Source: Streptomyces dioscori (lineage in GTDB: Bacteria > Actinomycetota > Actinomycetes > Streptomycetales > Streptomycetaceae). From it: 64,000 nt of DNA. The translations under genes were made by a program, and so were the position numbers. A model generated the notes under the pieces. It was not told where the DNA came from and did not search any database. It saw only the letters and a program-made list of their open reading frames with translations. Every line of letters starts with the position of its first letter. The stretch's first letter is position 1. Of this stretch, positions 55,060 through 63,141 are shown piece after piece. The stretch is from assembly GCF_003024195.1 (NCBI RefSeq), contig NZ_KZ679041.1, positions 62,001-126,000 of the forward strand. Reading direction: 5' to 3'.

Positions 55060-55342
55060 TCTCGGACGTTAGACGCGACGCGGGTGCCGAGTCAGGAAGC
55101 GGCGGGGCAGGGCGGATGCCCTTGAGGACGCGCCCGGCTGCCCCCGCACCGGTGGCCAGGCGAAAGACGCGTGGCAGTCCTGACCAAAGTCAGGGCGGAT
55201 GCCAGCCAGGGCGCCGTACACCGGCGCGGAAGCTGAATTCCGAGGTGAGGACCTTGCTCCAGGTGTAGGTATCGGTGGAGGTGTCTACTGGGGCTCGGTG
55301 GGCGGGTGGCGAATCGGATGTCCTGCGGGCGTTGGTCGCTGG

Positions 55343-56158
55343 TCAGGCGGTGGTGTCGAAGGATGCGAGCAGAGCCAGGGCCTCAGCCGAGGGCGTGCCG
55401 GGCTCGGCGTGCAGGAGCATCGTCTCCAGCTCGGTGGCGCCGACGACCTGGAACTTTTCGACCATGAGTTCCAGGGGGCCGACCAGCGGGTGGCGTACTC
55501 GGAATGTGACGCCCTTGGCCGAGCGCACGTCATGGCGTCCCCACAGATGGCGGAAGCGGTCGCTCTTGACCGATAGCTCCCCGATCAGGGCGTGCAGCCG
55601 CTCGTCACCTGTGTCGGCGCCTGTCTGGGCCCGCAGATGAGCCACGGCGACGGCCGTGTACCGCTCCCAGTCGGTGTGGTACTCGCGTGCCGCCCGGTCG
55701 GTGAACAGTACGCGCAGCCGGTTCACCCCCGGCACCAGGTCCGGTGACAGAGTCCGGGCCAGCCGGTTCGCGGCCAGTACGTCGCTGTACTTGTTGAAAA
55801 CGAGGGCGGGCACGTTGAGCGTTCGCAGCAGCGCGTCGAGGCCGGGCGGCACGTGCTCGACGGGCCGGCCGCGGCCGCGGCGCGGTTTCGGAGCCGCGAG
55901 CGACATCAAGTACGCCGTGCTCTCCGCGTCGAGCTGGAGCACGGCGGCCAGCGCGTCGAGCACCTGGGCCGAGGGGTTGCGGTCGCGGCCCTGTTCCAGG
56001 CGCAGGTAGTACTCGACGCTGATGCCGGCGAGCGTGGCCACCTCCTCGCGCCGCAGCCCTGGTACTCGGCGCGTCCCGTGTCCGGGTGCCAGGCCGGCCT
56101 CGGCGGGAGTGACCAGTTCGCGCCGCGCGCGCAGGAAATCCCCGAGAGCGTTGTCCAC
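55343..56158 (-). CDS. XRE/MmyB-type transcriptional regulator
   Basis: This 271-residue regulator starts at GTG 56158. Residues 10-75 are an HTH (RRVPGLRREEVATLAGISVE, YYLRLEQGRD), with the MmyB-like ligand-binding domain thereafter (LDALLRTLNVPALVFNKYSD, AREYHTDWERY). Streptomyces genomes carry many such regulators, each beside a short-chain dehydrogenase, exactly as here with the divergent SDR gene. On its own strand, TACGCT lies 7 nt before GTG, so the mRNA could be leaderless. Confidence 0.93.
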   Translation of the reverse strand: MDNALGDFLRARRELVTPAEAGLAPGHGTRRVPGLRREEVATLAGISVEYYLRLEQGRDRNPSAQVLDALAAVLQLDAESTAYLMSLAAPKPRRGRGRPVEHVPPGLDALLRTLNVPALVFNKYSDVLAANRLARTLSPDLVPGVNRLRVLFTDRAAREYHTDWERYTAVAVAHLRAQTGADTGDERLHALIGELSVKSDRFRHLWGRHDVRSAKGVTFRVRHPLVGPLELMVEKFQVVGATELETMLLHAEPGTPSAEALALLASFDTTA

Positions 56159-56169
56159 CAGGCAAGCGT

Positions 56170-56198
56170 AGGGTCTCCCGCGCGTCGCAGGGTGTCCC
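56170..56198. promoter_or_regulatory. Direct repeat in the XRE/SDR divergent promoter
   Basis: AGGGTCTCCC (56170-56179) and AGGGTGTCCC (56189-56198) form a direct repeat 19 bp apart between the divergent starts. It may be the binding site of the MmyB-type regulator or contain promoter elements (TACGCT on the minus strand). Confidence 0.4.
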
Positions 56199-56259
56199 TC
56201 TCACTACCAGGACCACCACCACCTGGAAGGGCCGGGCGGCACCCGTGAAGATCGGCGGC

Positions 56260-57093
56260 ATGACGACACAGACATGGTTCATCACCGGAGTCAACAGCGG
56301 TTTCGGGCGAGAGCTGGCCCAGCAGCTGCTCGCCCGCGGCGACCGCGTCGCCGGCACGGTCCGGCGGGAGGGCTCGGTCGACGATCTGCGGGCCGAGTAC
56401 GGGGACCGCTTCTGGCTCGGTCACCTCGACATCACCGACCTGCCGAAGGTCCGGGAGGTCGTGGACGCCGCTTTCACCGATCTCGGCCGTATCGACGTGG
56501 TGGTCGGCAACGCCGGCTACGGCTTCTTCGGCGCGGCCGAGGAACTCACCGACGACGAGGTCGTCCACCAGATCACCACCAATCTGCTCGGCTCGATCCA
56601 GACCGCCCGGGCCGCGCTGCCGCACCTGCGCGCACAGGGCGGCGGCCGGCTGATCCAGATCTCCTCGGTGGCCGGGCTGGCGGCGCACGCCGGCGCCTCG
56701 CTCTACCACGCGGGAAAGTGGGGGATCGAAGGGTTCATGGAGGCCCTCGCCCAAGAGGTCGCCCCGTTCGGGATCGGTGTCACCCTCGTCGAGCCGGGCG
56801 GTGCCCGCACCGCGTTCTCGCGCGGCAGCCTGCGTATGGGCGAACCACTGACGGCCTACGACGGGACGCCGGCCGCGCTCGTACGCCAGTTCAAGAAGAC
56901 TGCCGTCCCGGTCATCGGTGACCCGGTACGGATCGCCGCCCGCGTCATCGCCAGTGCGGCGCAGCAGCCCGCACCCCTCAGGGTCGTGCTCGGCAGCGAC
57001 TCCTACCAGGCGGTCACCGGGGCGCTGCGCCAACGCCTGCAGCAGGTGGAGGGCCAGAAGGACACCGCCGCGGAGACGGACGCCACCGCCTGA
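56260..57093 (+). CDS. Short-chain dehydrogenase/reductase
   Basis: This 277-residue classical SDR has the cofactor loop TGVNSGFG, the NAGYG strand, the catalytic S135/S136 with Y149 and K153 (YHAGK), and the VEPGGARTAF stretch after strand 6. The loop lacks an Arg pair, so the cofactor preference is uncertain. ATG 56260 (MTTQTWFITG) is chosen; GTG 56245 in frame is possible. It is divergent from the MmyB-type regulator, a common Streptomyces pairing in which the regulator senses a substrate. Confidence 0.93.
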   Translation: MTTQTWFITGVNSGFGRELAQQLLARGDRVAGTVRREGSVDDLRAEYGDRFWLGHLDITDLPKVREVVDAAFTDLGRIDVVVGNAGYGFFGAAEELTDDEVVHQITTNLLGSIQTARAALPHLRAQGGGRLIQISSVAGLAAHAGASLYHAGKWGIEGFMEALAQEVAPFGIGVTLVEPGGARTAFSRGSLRMGEPLTAYDGTPAALVRQFKKTAVPVIGDPVRIAARVIASAAQQPAPLRVVLGSDSYQAVTGALRQRLQQVEGQKDTAAETDATA

Positions 57094-57807
57094 CCTCGCC
57101 GGATCGGGATCCCCGAACCGACTACCTGCCGACGGCCAGGCCGACCAGCGTGTCACAGGCCTCGTCGACCAGGCCGGCGGCGAAGAGGCGTCGGGCGTGC
57201 CGGAGGTCGGCCCGGGCTGCCCGTGCAGACAGTGGTGTGGTCGGTACCGGCTGTCATACGGACGACAGCGTCAAGGATCTGCCGTCCGCGATCCGCGACT
57301 GCGGCCGCTCGGTGCGCAACATCTCCGGCCGCACCGCCCGCGCGCAGGAGAAACGGGACCACGCCGGACGCCGGGTCAGGAGCAGCGACTCCGTCTCTCG
57401 TTCGGGCTGGCGCGCGCAGGGGCGGAAATCGGGCACACCACACGATTGTCTGCCGCCTATCAAAGGGCCGAAGCGGGGTTGAGGTATGCCCTTGGTTTCA
57501 GTAAGCGGGGTGATCCGGCGCTGTGGCAGTGGGGTGTGCCTGGCTTCGAGTGCACGGGCGGCGGCAAGGTGTCAGGGACTGCGGGGGGTCATCGGGGTGA
57601 GGCACGACATCTGGCGCGTTGGACGTCCTTCCGCTTGTGGATGGCGGAACTGTTTCCTGCGGGAGAGACGCGCTGGCGGGTCGGCGCGAAAGGTGGATTG
57701 CCGTCGCTTTCGAACGGCAGTAGAAGGATGTGCAGTACTCCACGTTGCGGCCGCGGCGTTCTGACAGGCACTACAGCGCAGCTTCGAGAGAGGCCGGGTG
57801 ATCCAGA
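57094..57807. other. 714-nt region with possible gene remnant
   Basis: No complete gene is supported. Open frames on the plus strand are short and broken. A minus-strand remnant is listed separately (57122-57443). The second half (57480-57807) is less GC-rich than the surroundings, with no coding signal, and leads to the protease gene. Confidence 0.35.
57122..57443 (-). pseudogene. Possible frameshifted remnant of a helical regulator-like gene
   Basis: On the minus strand, the frame ending at TAG 57122-57124 encodes ARADLRHARRLFAAGLVDEA followed by CDTLVGLAVGR, which looks like a genuine helical C-terminus. About 40 codons upstream it hits a stop, but a neighbouring frame continues with VADRGRQILDAVVRMTAGTD. 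Together they suggest one gene broken by a frameshift. I cannot name the family; it could be chance. Confidence 0.3.
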
Positions 57808-58740
57808 ATGCCGCAAGATCCACACAGTGCTGTGTCGAGTGAATCCACCTACGGTGCAGGGCTGTTGGCCCCCGAGCAGGAGGCGGTCCTGCAGCCTGCC
57901 TCACAGGGGACCCAGGGCGACACGCAGCAGGCGACAGGGGAGGGTCTGGAGCAGGTTGAGGGCTACCGGCGCCCCGAGCACTACGCACCGGAGGCATGGT
58001 CGGCCCCCAGTCAGCCGTTCCCCGACATCGGCGAAGCGTCCTTCGGCGCCCCTCCGCCTCTGCCGGAGACGGTGCACGGACCCGACGACCGCGTACAGAT
58101 CACTGACACCAGTGTGTATCCGTGGCGGGTCCACTGCTACCTGCTCATCACCACCCGCGACAACGTCCGCTACCAGGGCACCGGCTGGCTCATAGGACCG
58201 CACACCATCGCCACCGCGGGCCATGTGGTGTACATCAAGGGCAGTGGTGTGGCGGCCCGGGACGGCTGGGCCCAGAGCATCCAGGTCATGCCCGGACGCA
58301 ACGGTGCGTCGCTGCCGTTCGGCAGCATCACCTGCACCAACTTCCGGTCCGTGACCGGCTGGACGGACAACGGCGACGAGAACTTCGACTACGGCGCCAT
58401 CATCACACCCTCCGACATCGGCTCCACCGTGGGCTGGTTCGGCTTCGGCGTCTGGTCGGACTCCGACCTGCTCAAAACCACCGGCAACATCGCCGGATAC
58501 CCGGGCGACAAAGCGGCCGGAACCCTCTGGTACGCCGCGCGCGGCATCGACTCCGTCGCCGCTCGCAAGGTGTACTACGACATAGACACCGCCGGCGGCC
58601 AGAGCGGCAGCTCCGTCTACCGAGTCGACAACAGCGATCGCTTCGGCTTCGCCATCCATGCCTACGGCGGAGCCCGCGTGAACTCCGGCACCAGGTTCAC
58701 CACACCCGTCTACAACAACTACGTGACCTGGAAGGCGTAG
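57808..58740 (+). CDS. V8-like (S1B) serine protease lacking a signal peptide
   Basis: This 310-residue protein has a trypsin-fold glutamyl endopeptidase domain from about residue 95. The triad is visible: H139 in ATAGHVV, D194 in NFDYGAII and S266 in GGQSGSSVY. The first 95 residues are Gln/Glu/Pro-rich and have no hydrophobic segment, so there is no Sec signal, unlike most V8-type enzymes. It may be exported by another route or act inside the cell. ATG 57808 has a weak site. The small gene at 58751 follows after 10 nt and is likely cotranscribed. Confidence 0.88.
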   Translation: MPQDPHSAVSSESTYGAGLLAPEQEAVLQPASQGTQGDTQQATGEGLEQVEGYRRPEHYAPEAWSAPSQPFPDIGEASFGAPPPLPETVHGPDDRVQITDTSVYPWRVHCYLLITTRDNVRYQGTGWLIGPHTIATAGHVVYIKGSGVAARDGWAQSIQVMPGRNGASLPFGSITCTNFRSVTGWTDNGDENFDYGAIITPSDIGSTVGWFGFGVWSDSDLLKTTGNIAGYPGDKAAGTLWYAARGIDSVAARKVYYDIDTAGGQSGSSVYRVDNSDRFGFAIHAYGGARVNSGTRFTTPVYNNYVTWKA

Positions 58741-58750
58741 AGAAGATCCA

Positions 58751-59053
58751 GTGAGCAGCAGCCAAGCAGTGGAAATCACCGGCACCGTACGCGACACCTC
58801 AGGGAAACCGGTGGAGGGCGCCCACGTCGTGTTCACCGACGGTCCCCGGCCACTGCCGGACATCGCTGCCGTCACCAACGACATGGGCGCGTTCTCACTC
58901 AGCGCGCCCATGCCCGGCAACTACACCCTCACCTGCCGGGCCGACACTCTCCAAGGCCCGTACAGCACCGCAGAAGCCGCCGTGCATGTGGCCGCACCAA
59001 CAGGCACGGCAACCTCCGCCCATGTAGAACTGACCATTACAGCGCGCCCCTGA
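58751..59053 (+). CDS. Carboxypeptidase regulatory-like (transthyretin-like) beta-sandwich protein
   Basis: This 100-residue single-domain protein starts at GTG 58751 with AGAAG upstream. It reads ITGTVRDTSGKPVEGAHVVF, then TNDMGAFSLSAPMPGNYTL and a final strand, the CarboxypepD_reg-like pattern of a small Ig/transthyretin fold. There is no signal peptide and no second domain. It is encoded 10 nt after the protease gene, so it may be an adaptor, inhibitor or substrate-recognition partner of that protease. That role is inferred from linkage. Confidence 0.8.
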   Translation: MSSSQAVEITGTVRDTSGKPVEGAHVVFTDGPRPLPDIAAVTNDMGAFSLSAPMPGNYTLTCRADTLQGPYSTAEAAVHVAAPTGTATSAHVELTITARP

Positions 59054-59250
59054 CCGGCCATCATCCACGCAGGCCCGGTATGTCACGGGCTGCCTCCGCC
59101 GTCACGCCGCGGCCCACGCCGCCGACGACCGATGGAGGATCGCAGGCCGTCCAGCTGGTCCTGTCCCACACCGAGAAGCAGGAGCGGGTCAATCCGGGTG
59201 CAGGCCGAGACGATCAACGGCTCGATACGGGGCCCCGGTTGGGCGAGTCC

Positions 59251-60453
59251 TCAGCTCCGTGCACGGGGTCCGGGGAATGCGTGGGTGCGTGCGAGGAACA
59301 CGACGATCACTGTGAAGACGACGAGGACCGCAACCGCGATCATGAGCGACGCGGATCCGAGGCCGGCCAGGAGGATGCCGCCGATCAGGCCGCCGAGTCC
59401 GATGCCGCCGTTCCACATCGTGACCATCAACGGCTGGGCGGCGTCGGCGTGTTCGCGCGACGCTGTCATCAGTGCCCCCTGGAACAGGGTCGCGGCCCCG
59501 CCGAACGCGAGTCCCCATGCGGTCACCGCGACGTGGTCCACGACCACGTTCCTGGACCAGAGGGTCAGTGCCACCGCCGCCGCGGCGAAGAACACCGTGC
59601 TGAGGATGACAAGAAGCCGGTGGTGCCGGTCGACGAACACACCGGTGAGCCAGATGCTCAGGACCGAGGCGATACCGAAGGTGAGCAGGATCCACTGCAC
59701 CTGGTCCGCGAGCCCGACTCCCGCCAGCACGGGCGCGATGTACGTGTAGAGGATGGTGTGAGCGAGCACGTACACGCCCGTGACGGCCAGGATGGTGCGA
59801 AGCCCTCCGATGCGCAGGAGGTGGCGAAGGGGCAACCGCTCGGCGGCCTCCTGGCCGGGGACGTTCGGCAGCTTCCACATCGCCCAGGCGATGAGCAGCC
59901 CGCTCAGCACCGACATGAGGCCGAAGGTCACCTGCCAGCCCACCATCTGACCGAGGAACGCTCCGATGGGAACCCCCAGGGCGAGCGCGACGGGCGTACC
60001 GGCGAAAGCGAAGGCCATGGCCCTGCCCTTCAACGCGTCCGGAGCTATGCGCTGCGCGTAGCCGCCGAGGATGCTCCACGTGACACCGGACGCCGCGCCC
60101 GCGACGAACCGCGCCACCATCGTGACCGTGTAGTCGACGGAGATGGCCGTGCCGAGGTTGGCGATGAGGAATCCGATGAGCGCGACGACGAGGAGGTGTC
60201 GTCTGGGCCAGTTCGTCGTGGCGACCGCCACGGGGATCGCCGTGAGCATCGTGGCGACGGCGTAGATGGTCACTGTCTGCCCGGCCATCGATTCGGAAAC
60301 ACCGAGCGCACGGCTCATCTCGGGGAGCACCCCCGCGGGCAGGGCCTCGGTGAGCGTGGTGATGAAACCTGCTGTGAAGAGCGCGACGAGAGCCGCGACG
60401 GGGAGGCGCTCCTCTCTCCGCGCATGTGGGATCGCGTCCTGAACCTTGGTCAT
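59251..60453 (-). CDS. MFS transporter (DHA1-type efflux)
   Basis: This 400-residue transporter has twelve hydrophobic helices. The start is ATG 60453 (MTKVQDAIPHARREERLPVA), with GGGAGGAAG upstream. Conserved parts include the loop 2-3 region NWPRRHLLVVALIGF and VARFVAGAASGVTWSILGGY, as in drug and arabinose/sugar efflux DHA1 proteins. It is transcribed away from two 20-bp palindromes and a UTR hairpin; a MerR gene lies upstream. Substrate not deducible; efflux of a toxic compound sensed by MerR is likely. Confidence 0.9.
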   Translation of the reverse strand: MTKVQDAIPHARREERLPVAALVALFTAGFITTLTEALPAGVLPEMSRALGVSESMAGQTVTIYAVATMLTAIPVAVATTNWPRRHLLVVALIGFLIANLGTAISVDYTVTMVARFVAGAASGVTWSILGGYAQRIAPDALKGRAMAFAFAGTPVALALGVPIGAFLGQMVGWQVTFGLMSVLSGLLIAWAMWKLPNVPGQEAAERLPLRHLLRIGGLRTILAVTGVYVLAHTILYTYIAPVLAGVGLADQVQWILLTFGIASVLSIWLTGVFVDRHHRLLVILSTVFFAAAAVALTLWSRNVVVDHVAVTAWGLAFGGAATLFQGALMTASREHADAAQPLMVTMWNGGIGLGGLIGGILLAGLGSASLMIAVAVLVVFTVIVVFLARTHAFPGPRARS

Positions 60454-60497
60454 TTCTGCTTCCTCCCGGCAGGCCGGAGCCGAAGCTCGACGGCCTG

Positions 60498-60546
60498 CCA
60501 CGTTTCGGTGCACCGCATTTGCGTGCACCGCGTTTGCGGAACGTGG
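60498..60546 (-). promoter_or_regulatory. 5' UTR hairpin with abutting 15-bp direct repeats (MFS gene)
   Basis: CCACGTT (60498-60504) and AACGTGG (60540-60546) form an inverted repeat. Between them GTGCACCGCATTTGC (60508-60522) and GTGCACCGCGTTTGC (60523-60537) are direct repeats lying end to end. The element lies in the leader of the MFS gene and could be an attenuator or a further regulator site. Confidence 0.45.
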
Positions 60547-60558
60547 AGGATCCTGCAA

Positions 60559-60641
60559 CTTTGACATCAATGTGAAGGCAAACAGCGCCACCGGCGGCTC
60601 TTCGGAGGGGTGGACGGCTTGCCTTCTCATTGATGTGAAGG
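60559..60641. promoter_or_regulatory. Two 20-bp palindromes, candidate MerR operators
   Basis: CTTTGACATCAATGTGAAGG (60559-60578) and CCTTCTCATTGATGTGAAGG (60622-60641) are both imperfect dyads sharing the CATCAATG/CATTGATG core and the GTGAAGG arm, 63 bp apart. They lie upstream of the MFS gene. Such long dyads fit MerR-type operators, which span the promoter spacer; the MerR gene at 60986 is the likely source. Confidence 0.6.
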
Positions 60642-60715
60642 TGTGAACGTGGGTCGCGCGCCGCCGGTCCGAGCGAACGACGAGCCGGCCGCATCCGTCC
60701 ACCGAGTGACCGCTG

Positions 60716-60960
60716 TTGAACTGGAGAGTGGTGGAGGAGTTCCGTGCGTTGACCGTTCCCGTGCAGCTGATCGTGGGGGAGCGGGATCGCCTCGTCCCGT
60801 CGTCGTCCACCGATCAACTGGCCTCGCTCGCCGGTGAGGTGACGATCAGTCGTCTATCCGGCAGTGGACACCTTCCCTGTCTGGAGGATCCGGCGACGTC
60901 CAACCGTGTGCTCGATGAGTTCGTGCACGGGCAGGATGGGTTCGTGCACGGTCAGGAGGC
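60716..60960 (+). pseudogene. Truncated alpha/beta hydrolase (C-terminal fragment only)
   Basis: The fragment VPVQLIVGERDRLVPSSSTD and ISRLSGSGHLPCLEDPATS is the end of an alpha/beta hydrolase: the catalytic Asp in ERDRLV and His in SGHLPCLE. The nucleophile half is absent; before it the frame has no similarity and the region is filled by the MFS promoter. After the fragment the frame runs on into repeats (TCGTGCACGG-CAGG three times, 60921-60985) without a natural end. A decayed remnant, probably deleted at its 5' side by rearrangement. Confidence 0.6.
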
Positions 60961-60985
60961 ATCGGCGCCTGACCTTCGTGCACGG

Positions 60986-61360
60986 TCAGGCGGCATCGGC
61001 GGACGACGCACCCCGGGACACAGCGCTCAGGTAGTCGTCCAGAGCGTTCAGGTTCCGTGTCAGGACGGTGACGCGCTCCCGCAGCCGGTCCCGTTCTGCT
61101 GCGATCCGGCGAACGAAATCGGGGTCGCCGTACTGAGAACACGCGGCGGCGGCCAAGCACGGGAGGACCTCACGGATGATCTCGGTGGTCAGCCCCGCCC
61201 CCAACAGACCGCGAATCTGCCCGACCCTCTCCACGGCCGCCTCTTCGTAGCACCGGTAGCCGTTCTCCTCACGACGCGGGGCGAGGAGACCCTGCTCTTC
61301 GTAGTAACGCAGAAGACGGGTGGACACACCGACCCGCTCCGAAAGCTCCTTGATCCTCAT
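60986..61360 (-). CDS. MerR family regulator
   Basis: This 124-residue MerR protein has the N-terminal winged helix MRIKELSERVGVSTRLLRYY and the EEQGLLAPRREENGYRCY wing, then a coiled-coil dimerisation helix (PDFVRRIAAERDRLRERVTV). The C-terminal effector part is short and has two Cys (in LPCLAAAACS) that may be a metal or redox site, but are not in a classical arrangement. It lies upstream of the MFS gene on the same strand, beyond a hydrolase remnant, and probably binds the palindromes at 60559-60641. Confidence 0.88.
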   Translation of the reverse strand: MRIKELSERVGVSTRLLRYYEEQGLLAPRREENGYRCYEEAAVERVGQIRGLLGAGLTTEIIREVLPCLAAAACSQYGDPDFVRRIAAERDRLRERVTVLTRNLNALDDYLSAVSRGASSADAA

Positions 61361-61416
61361 CCTCGCCCCTGCGGTTGAACGTCACACGTCGGCCGGCATC
61401 GGCCTCGCCTTCAACA

Positions 61417-61434
61417 TTACCGAAAGTTCGGTAA
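61417..61434. promoter_or_regulatory. TetR operator upstream of tetR
   Basis: TTACCGAAAGTTCGGTAA is a palindrome with arms TTACCGAA and TTCGGTAA around AG, ending 9 nt before the TetR start. A nearly identical site precedes the DsrE gene at 62305. Autoregulation by the encoded repressor is the likely function. Confidence 0.85.
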
Positions 61435-61443
61435 CATTGAAGA

Positions 61444-62010
61444 ATGGCGCGTCCCCCCTCCATCGGCGAGGCTCAACTACTCGACCTGCTCATGCCCGTC
61501 TTCCGGGAGAAGGGCTTCGAAGGAGCCCTGATCGGCGACCTCTCGGCGGCCTCGGGCCTGCAGCGGGCGAGCCTTTACCACCGGTTCCCCGCCGGCAAGG
61601 AAGGGATCGCGGAGGCGGTCCTCACTGCCGTGGGCGAGCGTTTCCTGTGGATCCTGGAACCGCTGCGGACGGAGTCCGACGTCTCGCAGGGGATGGACGA
61701 GACCGCTCGCCGGCTGAGTGACTTCTACGGGGCGGGGGCGTTGTCGTGCGTCCTCGACACCATGACGCTGGCGGGCGCTCCGGAGAAGGTTCGCGAGCAC
61801 GCCCGCTCGCTCGCCGTGACGTGGATCGAGGCGATGGCCGAAGCCGCGCAGCGCGCGGGTCGGGGCCCCGATGACGCGCGGCGCGTCGCCAAAGACGTGT
61901 TCCTGCGGATCGAGGGTGCCTTGGTGCTCGCCCGGGTGCTGGGTGACACGGAGCCCTTCACAGCGGCAGTGGCCCTTCTGCCGACCCTTCTGGCGCCCCA
62001 GCGGGACTAG
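61444..62010 (+). CDS. TetR/AcrR family repressor
   Basis: This 188-residue regulator has the TetR HTH (about 9-53: LLDLLMPVFREKGFEGALIG, GLQRASLYHRFPAGKEGIAE) and a helical C-terminal domain (SCVLDTMTLAGAPEKVREHA), in the TetR_C_33-like subgroup close to LmrA/YxaF. The start codon is 9 nt after an 18-bp palindrome. The same palindrome precedes the DsrE-family gene at 62367, so it forms a two-site regulon with it. The ligand is unknown. Confidence 0.92.
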   Translation: MARPPSIGEAQLLDLLMPVFREKGFEGALIGDLSAASGLQRASLYHRFPAGKEGIAEAVLTAVGERFLWILEPLRTESDVSQGMDETARRLSDFYGAGALSCVLDTMTLAGAPEKVREHARSLAVTWIEAMAEAAQRAGRGPDDARRVAKDVFLRIEGALVLARVLGDTEPFTAAVALLPTLLAPQRD

Positions 62011-62366
62011 GTCTTGTCCGAGCGGGGCCGGAAGCCGAGCGCCGATGTTCGCGGGATTCCGGCGCGGGCTTTCCTCCCGTAGCCCCTCGGCAGCTGCCGC
62101 ACGGTGGCCGCCCATGCGTTGGCCGCTCATCCACTGGCCGCTCATCCACTGGCCGCCCATGCGCTGATGTCGATGGGCGGCCTGTGAGTCGTGCACGGCT
62201 GCCCCTGCGGGCGCTGGCCGCTCTCCACCGAACGCGCCGCAAGAGCTGAGCCCAGGAACGCGACACACGCCTTCACGAATGTGGCGCAGGACACTTTTGC
62301 AAAGTTACCGAACGTACGGTAAAAATGAAGTCGTCCACCTCGTACGACCTTTGAGGAGCGTGTGCA
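62011..62366. other. Region between tetR and the DsrE gene with second operator
   Basis: This 356-nt region contains a 15-bp tandem repeat TGGCCGCTCATCCAC (about 62119-62160) and, at 62305-62322, TTACCGAACGTACGGTAA, the second copy of the TetR operator (arms TTACCG/CGGTAA), 45 nt before the DsrE start. No gene is supported in it. Confidence 0.7.
62305..62322. promoter_or_regulatory. TetR operator upstream of the DsrE-like gene
   Basis: TTACCGAACGTACGGTAA differs from the site at 61417 only in the centre and keeps its outer six-base arms. It lies in the promoter region of the DsrE-like gene. Confidence 0.85.
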
Positions 62367-62747
62367 ATGAGCAGCAAGACCGCAGTCGTGGTGTTGTCCG
62401 ACCCGTCGACCGGTACTGACGAAGCGCTGGGGCGGGTCTTCGACGCCCTCGCCACTGCCTGGGAGTTCGCGCAGGAAGGCGAGGCGCTGGTGCTGTTCCA
62501 GGGAACCGGCACGCGCTGGCCCGCCGTGCTGGCCGACTCGGATCACCCCGCCCACGAGCTCTACACGGCGGTGAAGAAGCAGGTTGCCACGGTGGCCTCC
62601 TCGGGCTGCACGACCGTCTTCGGCGCGAACAAGGGCATCGAGGACGAGGGGATCAAGCAGATCGGCCAGAACCAGGCGCCCGGCACCCCGGGCGTCGCGA
62701 GCATCCGGGAACTGGTGGAGTCCGGCTACCGGATCCTGACCTTCTGA
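62367..62747 (+). CDS. DsrE-like small protein
   Basis: This 126-residue protein has the alpha/beta flavodoxin-like pattern of the DsrE/DsrF family: MSSKTAVVVLSDPSTGTDEA, a helix, GEALVLFQGTGTRWP and a later SSGCTTVFGANKGIE segment with Cys at a typical active-site place. Members handle sulphur or small-molecule signals; the specific role is unknown. ATG 62367 follows TTGAGGAGC. It has a TetR operator upstream and is probably induced when the TetR ligand appears. Confidence 0.85.
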   Translation: MSSKTAVVVLSDPSTGTDEALGRVFDALATAWEFAQEGEALVLFQGTGTRWPAVLADSDHPAHELYTAVKKQVATVASSGCTTVFGANKGIEDEGIKQIGQNQAPGTPGVASIRELVESGYRILTF

Positions 62748-63141
62748 TGCCACGGAGCCTTCCGCCGCTCATGGAGCGCGGCAGAGCGGTGTGAACCTCC
62801 GGGAGGGACCGGAATGGCCGGAATGGCCGGAACGGGTGGAGGGCTTCGGTCGATCGCCCAGCCCGACCCATGTGGGGGAAGGGCATGCTCCCTTGCTGTC
62901 GGTGGCCGTCCCGCACGCTGCGGGACGGCCACCGGAACGGTTCCCTCGGTCCCTCAGTCCCTCGGTCCCTCGGTCCCTTGGGCAAGGCTCCGCGAAGGTG
63001 CCGGCGATGCGAGACGAGGCGGCCGGATGCCGGATCCGTGCGACGACCGCCCAGGACGCCCTCTACGCCGCATGACGTGGGGCGCGGCGTAGTACATCCC
63101 TCCGGCCTGTGCCCTCGCATCCACGACCACCAGGAGTCTTG
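62748..63141. other. Region between the DsrE-like and OYE genes
   Basis: This 394-nt region contains a perfect 14-bp hairpin at 62901-62933 and an 8-bp tandem repeat CCCTCGGT (four units, one diverged) at 62943-62974, plus a short GGAATGGCC repeat near 62811. No gene; it may contain the promoter of the oxidoreductase gene. Confidence 0.45.
62901..62933 (+). terminator. Terminator hairpin after the DsrE-like gene
   Basis: GGTGGCCGTCCCGC (62901-62914) and its complement (62920-62933) pair perfectly around ACGCT. No U tract. Confidence 0.8.
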
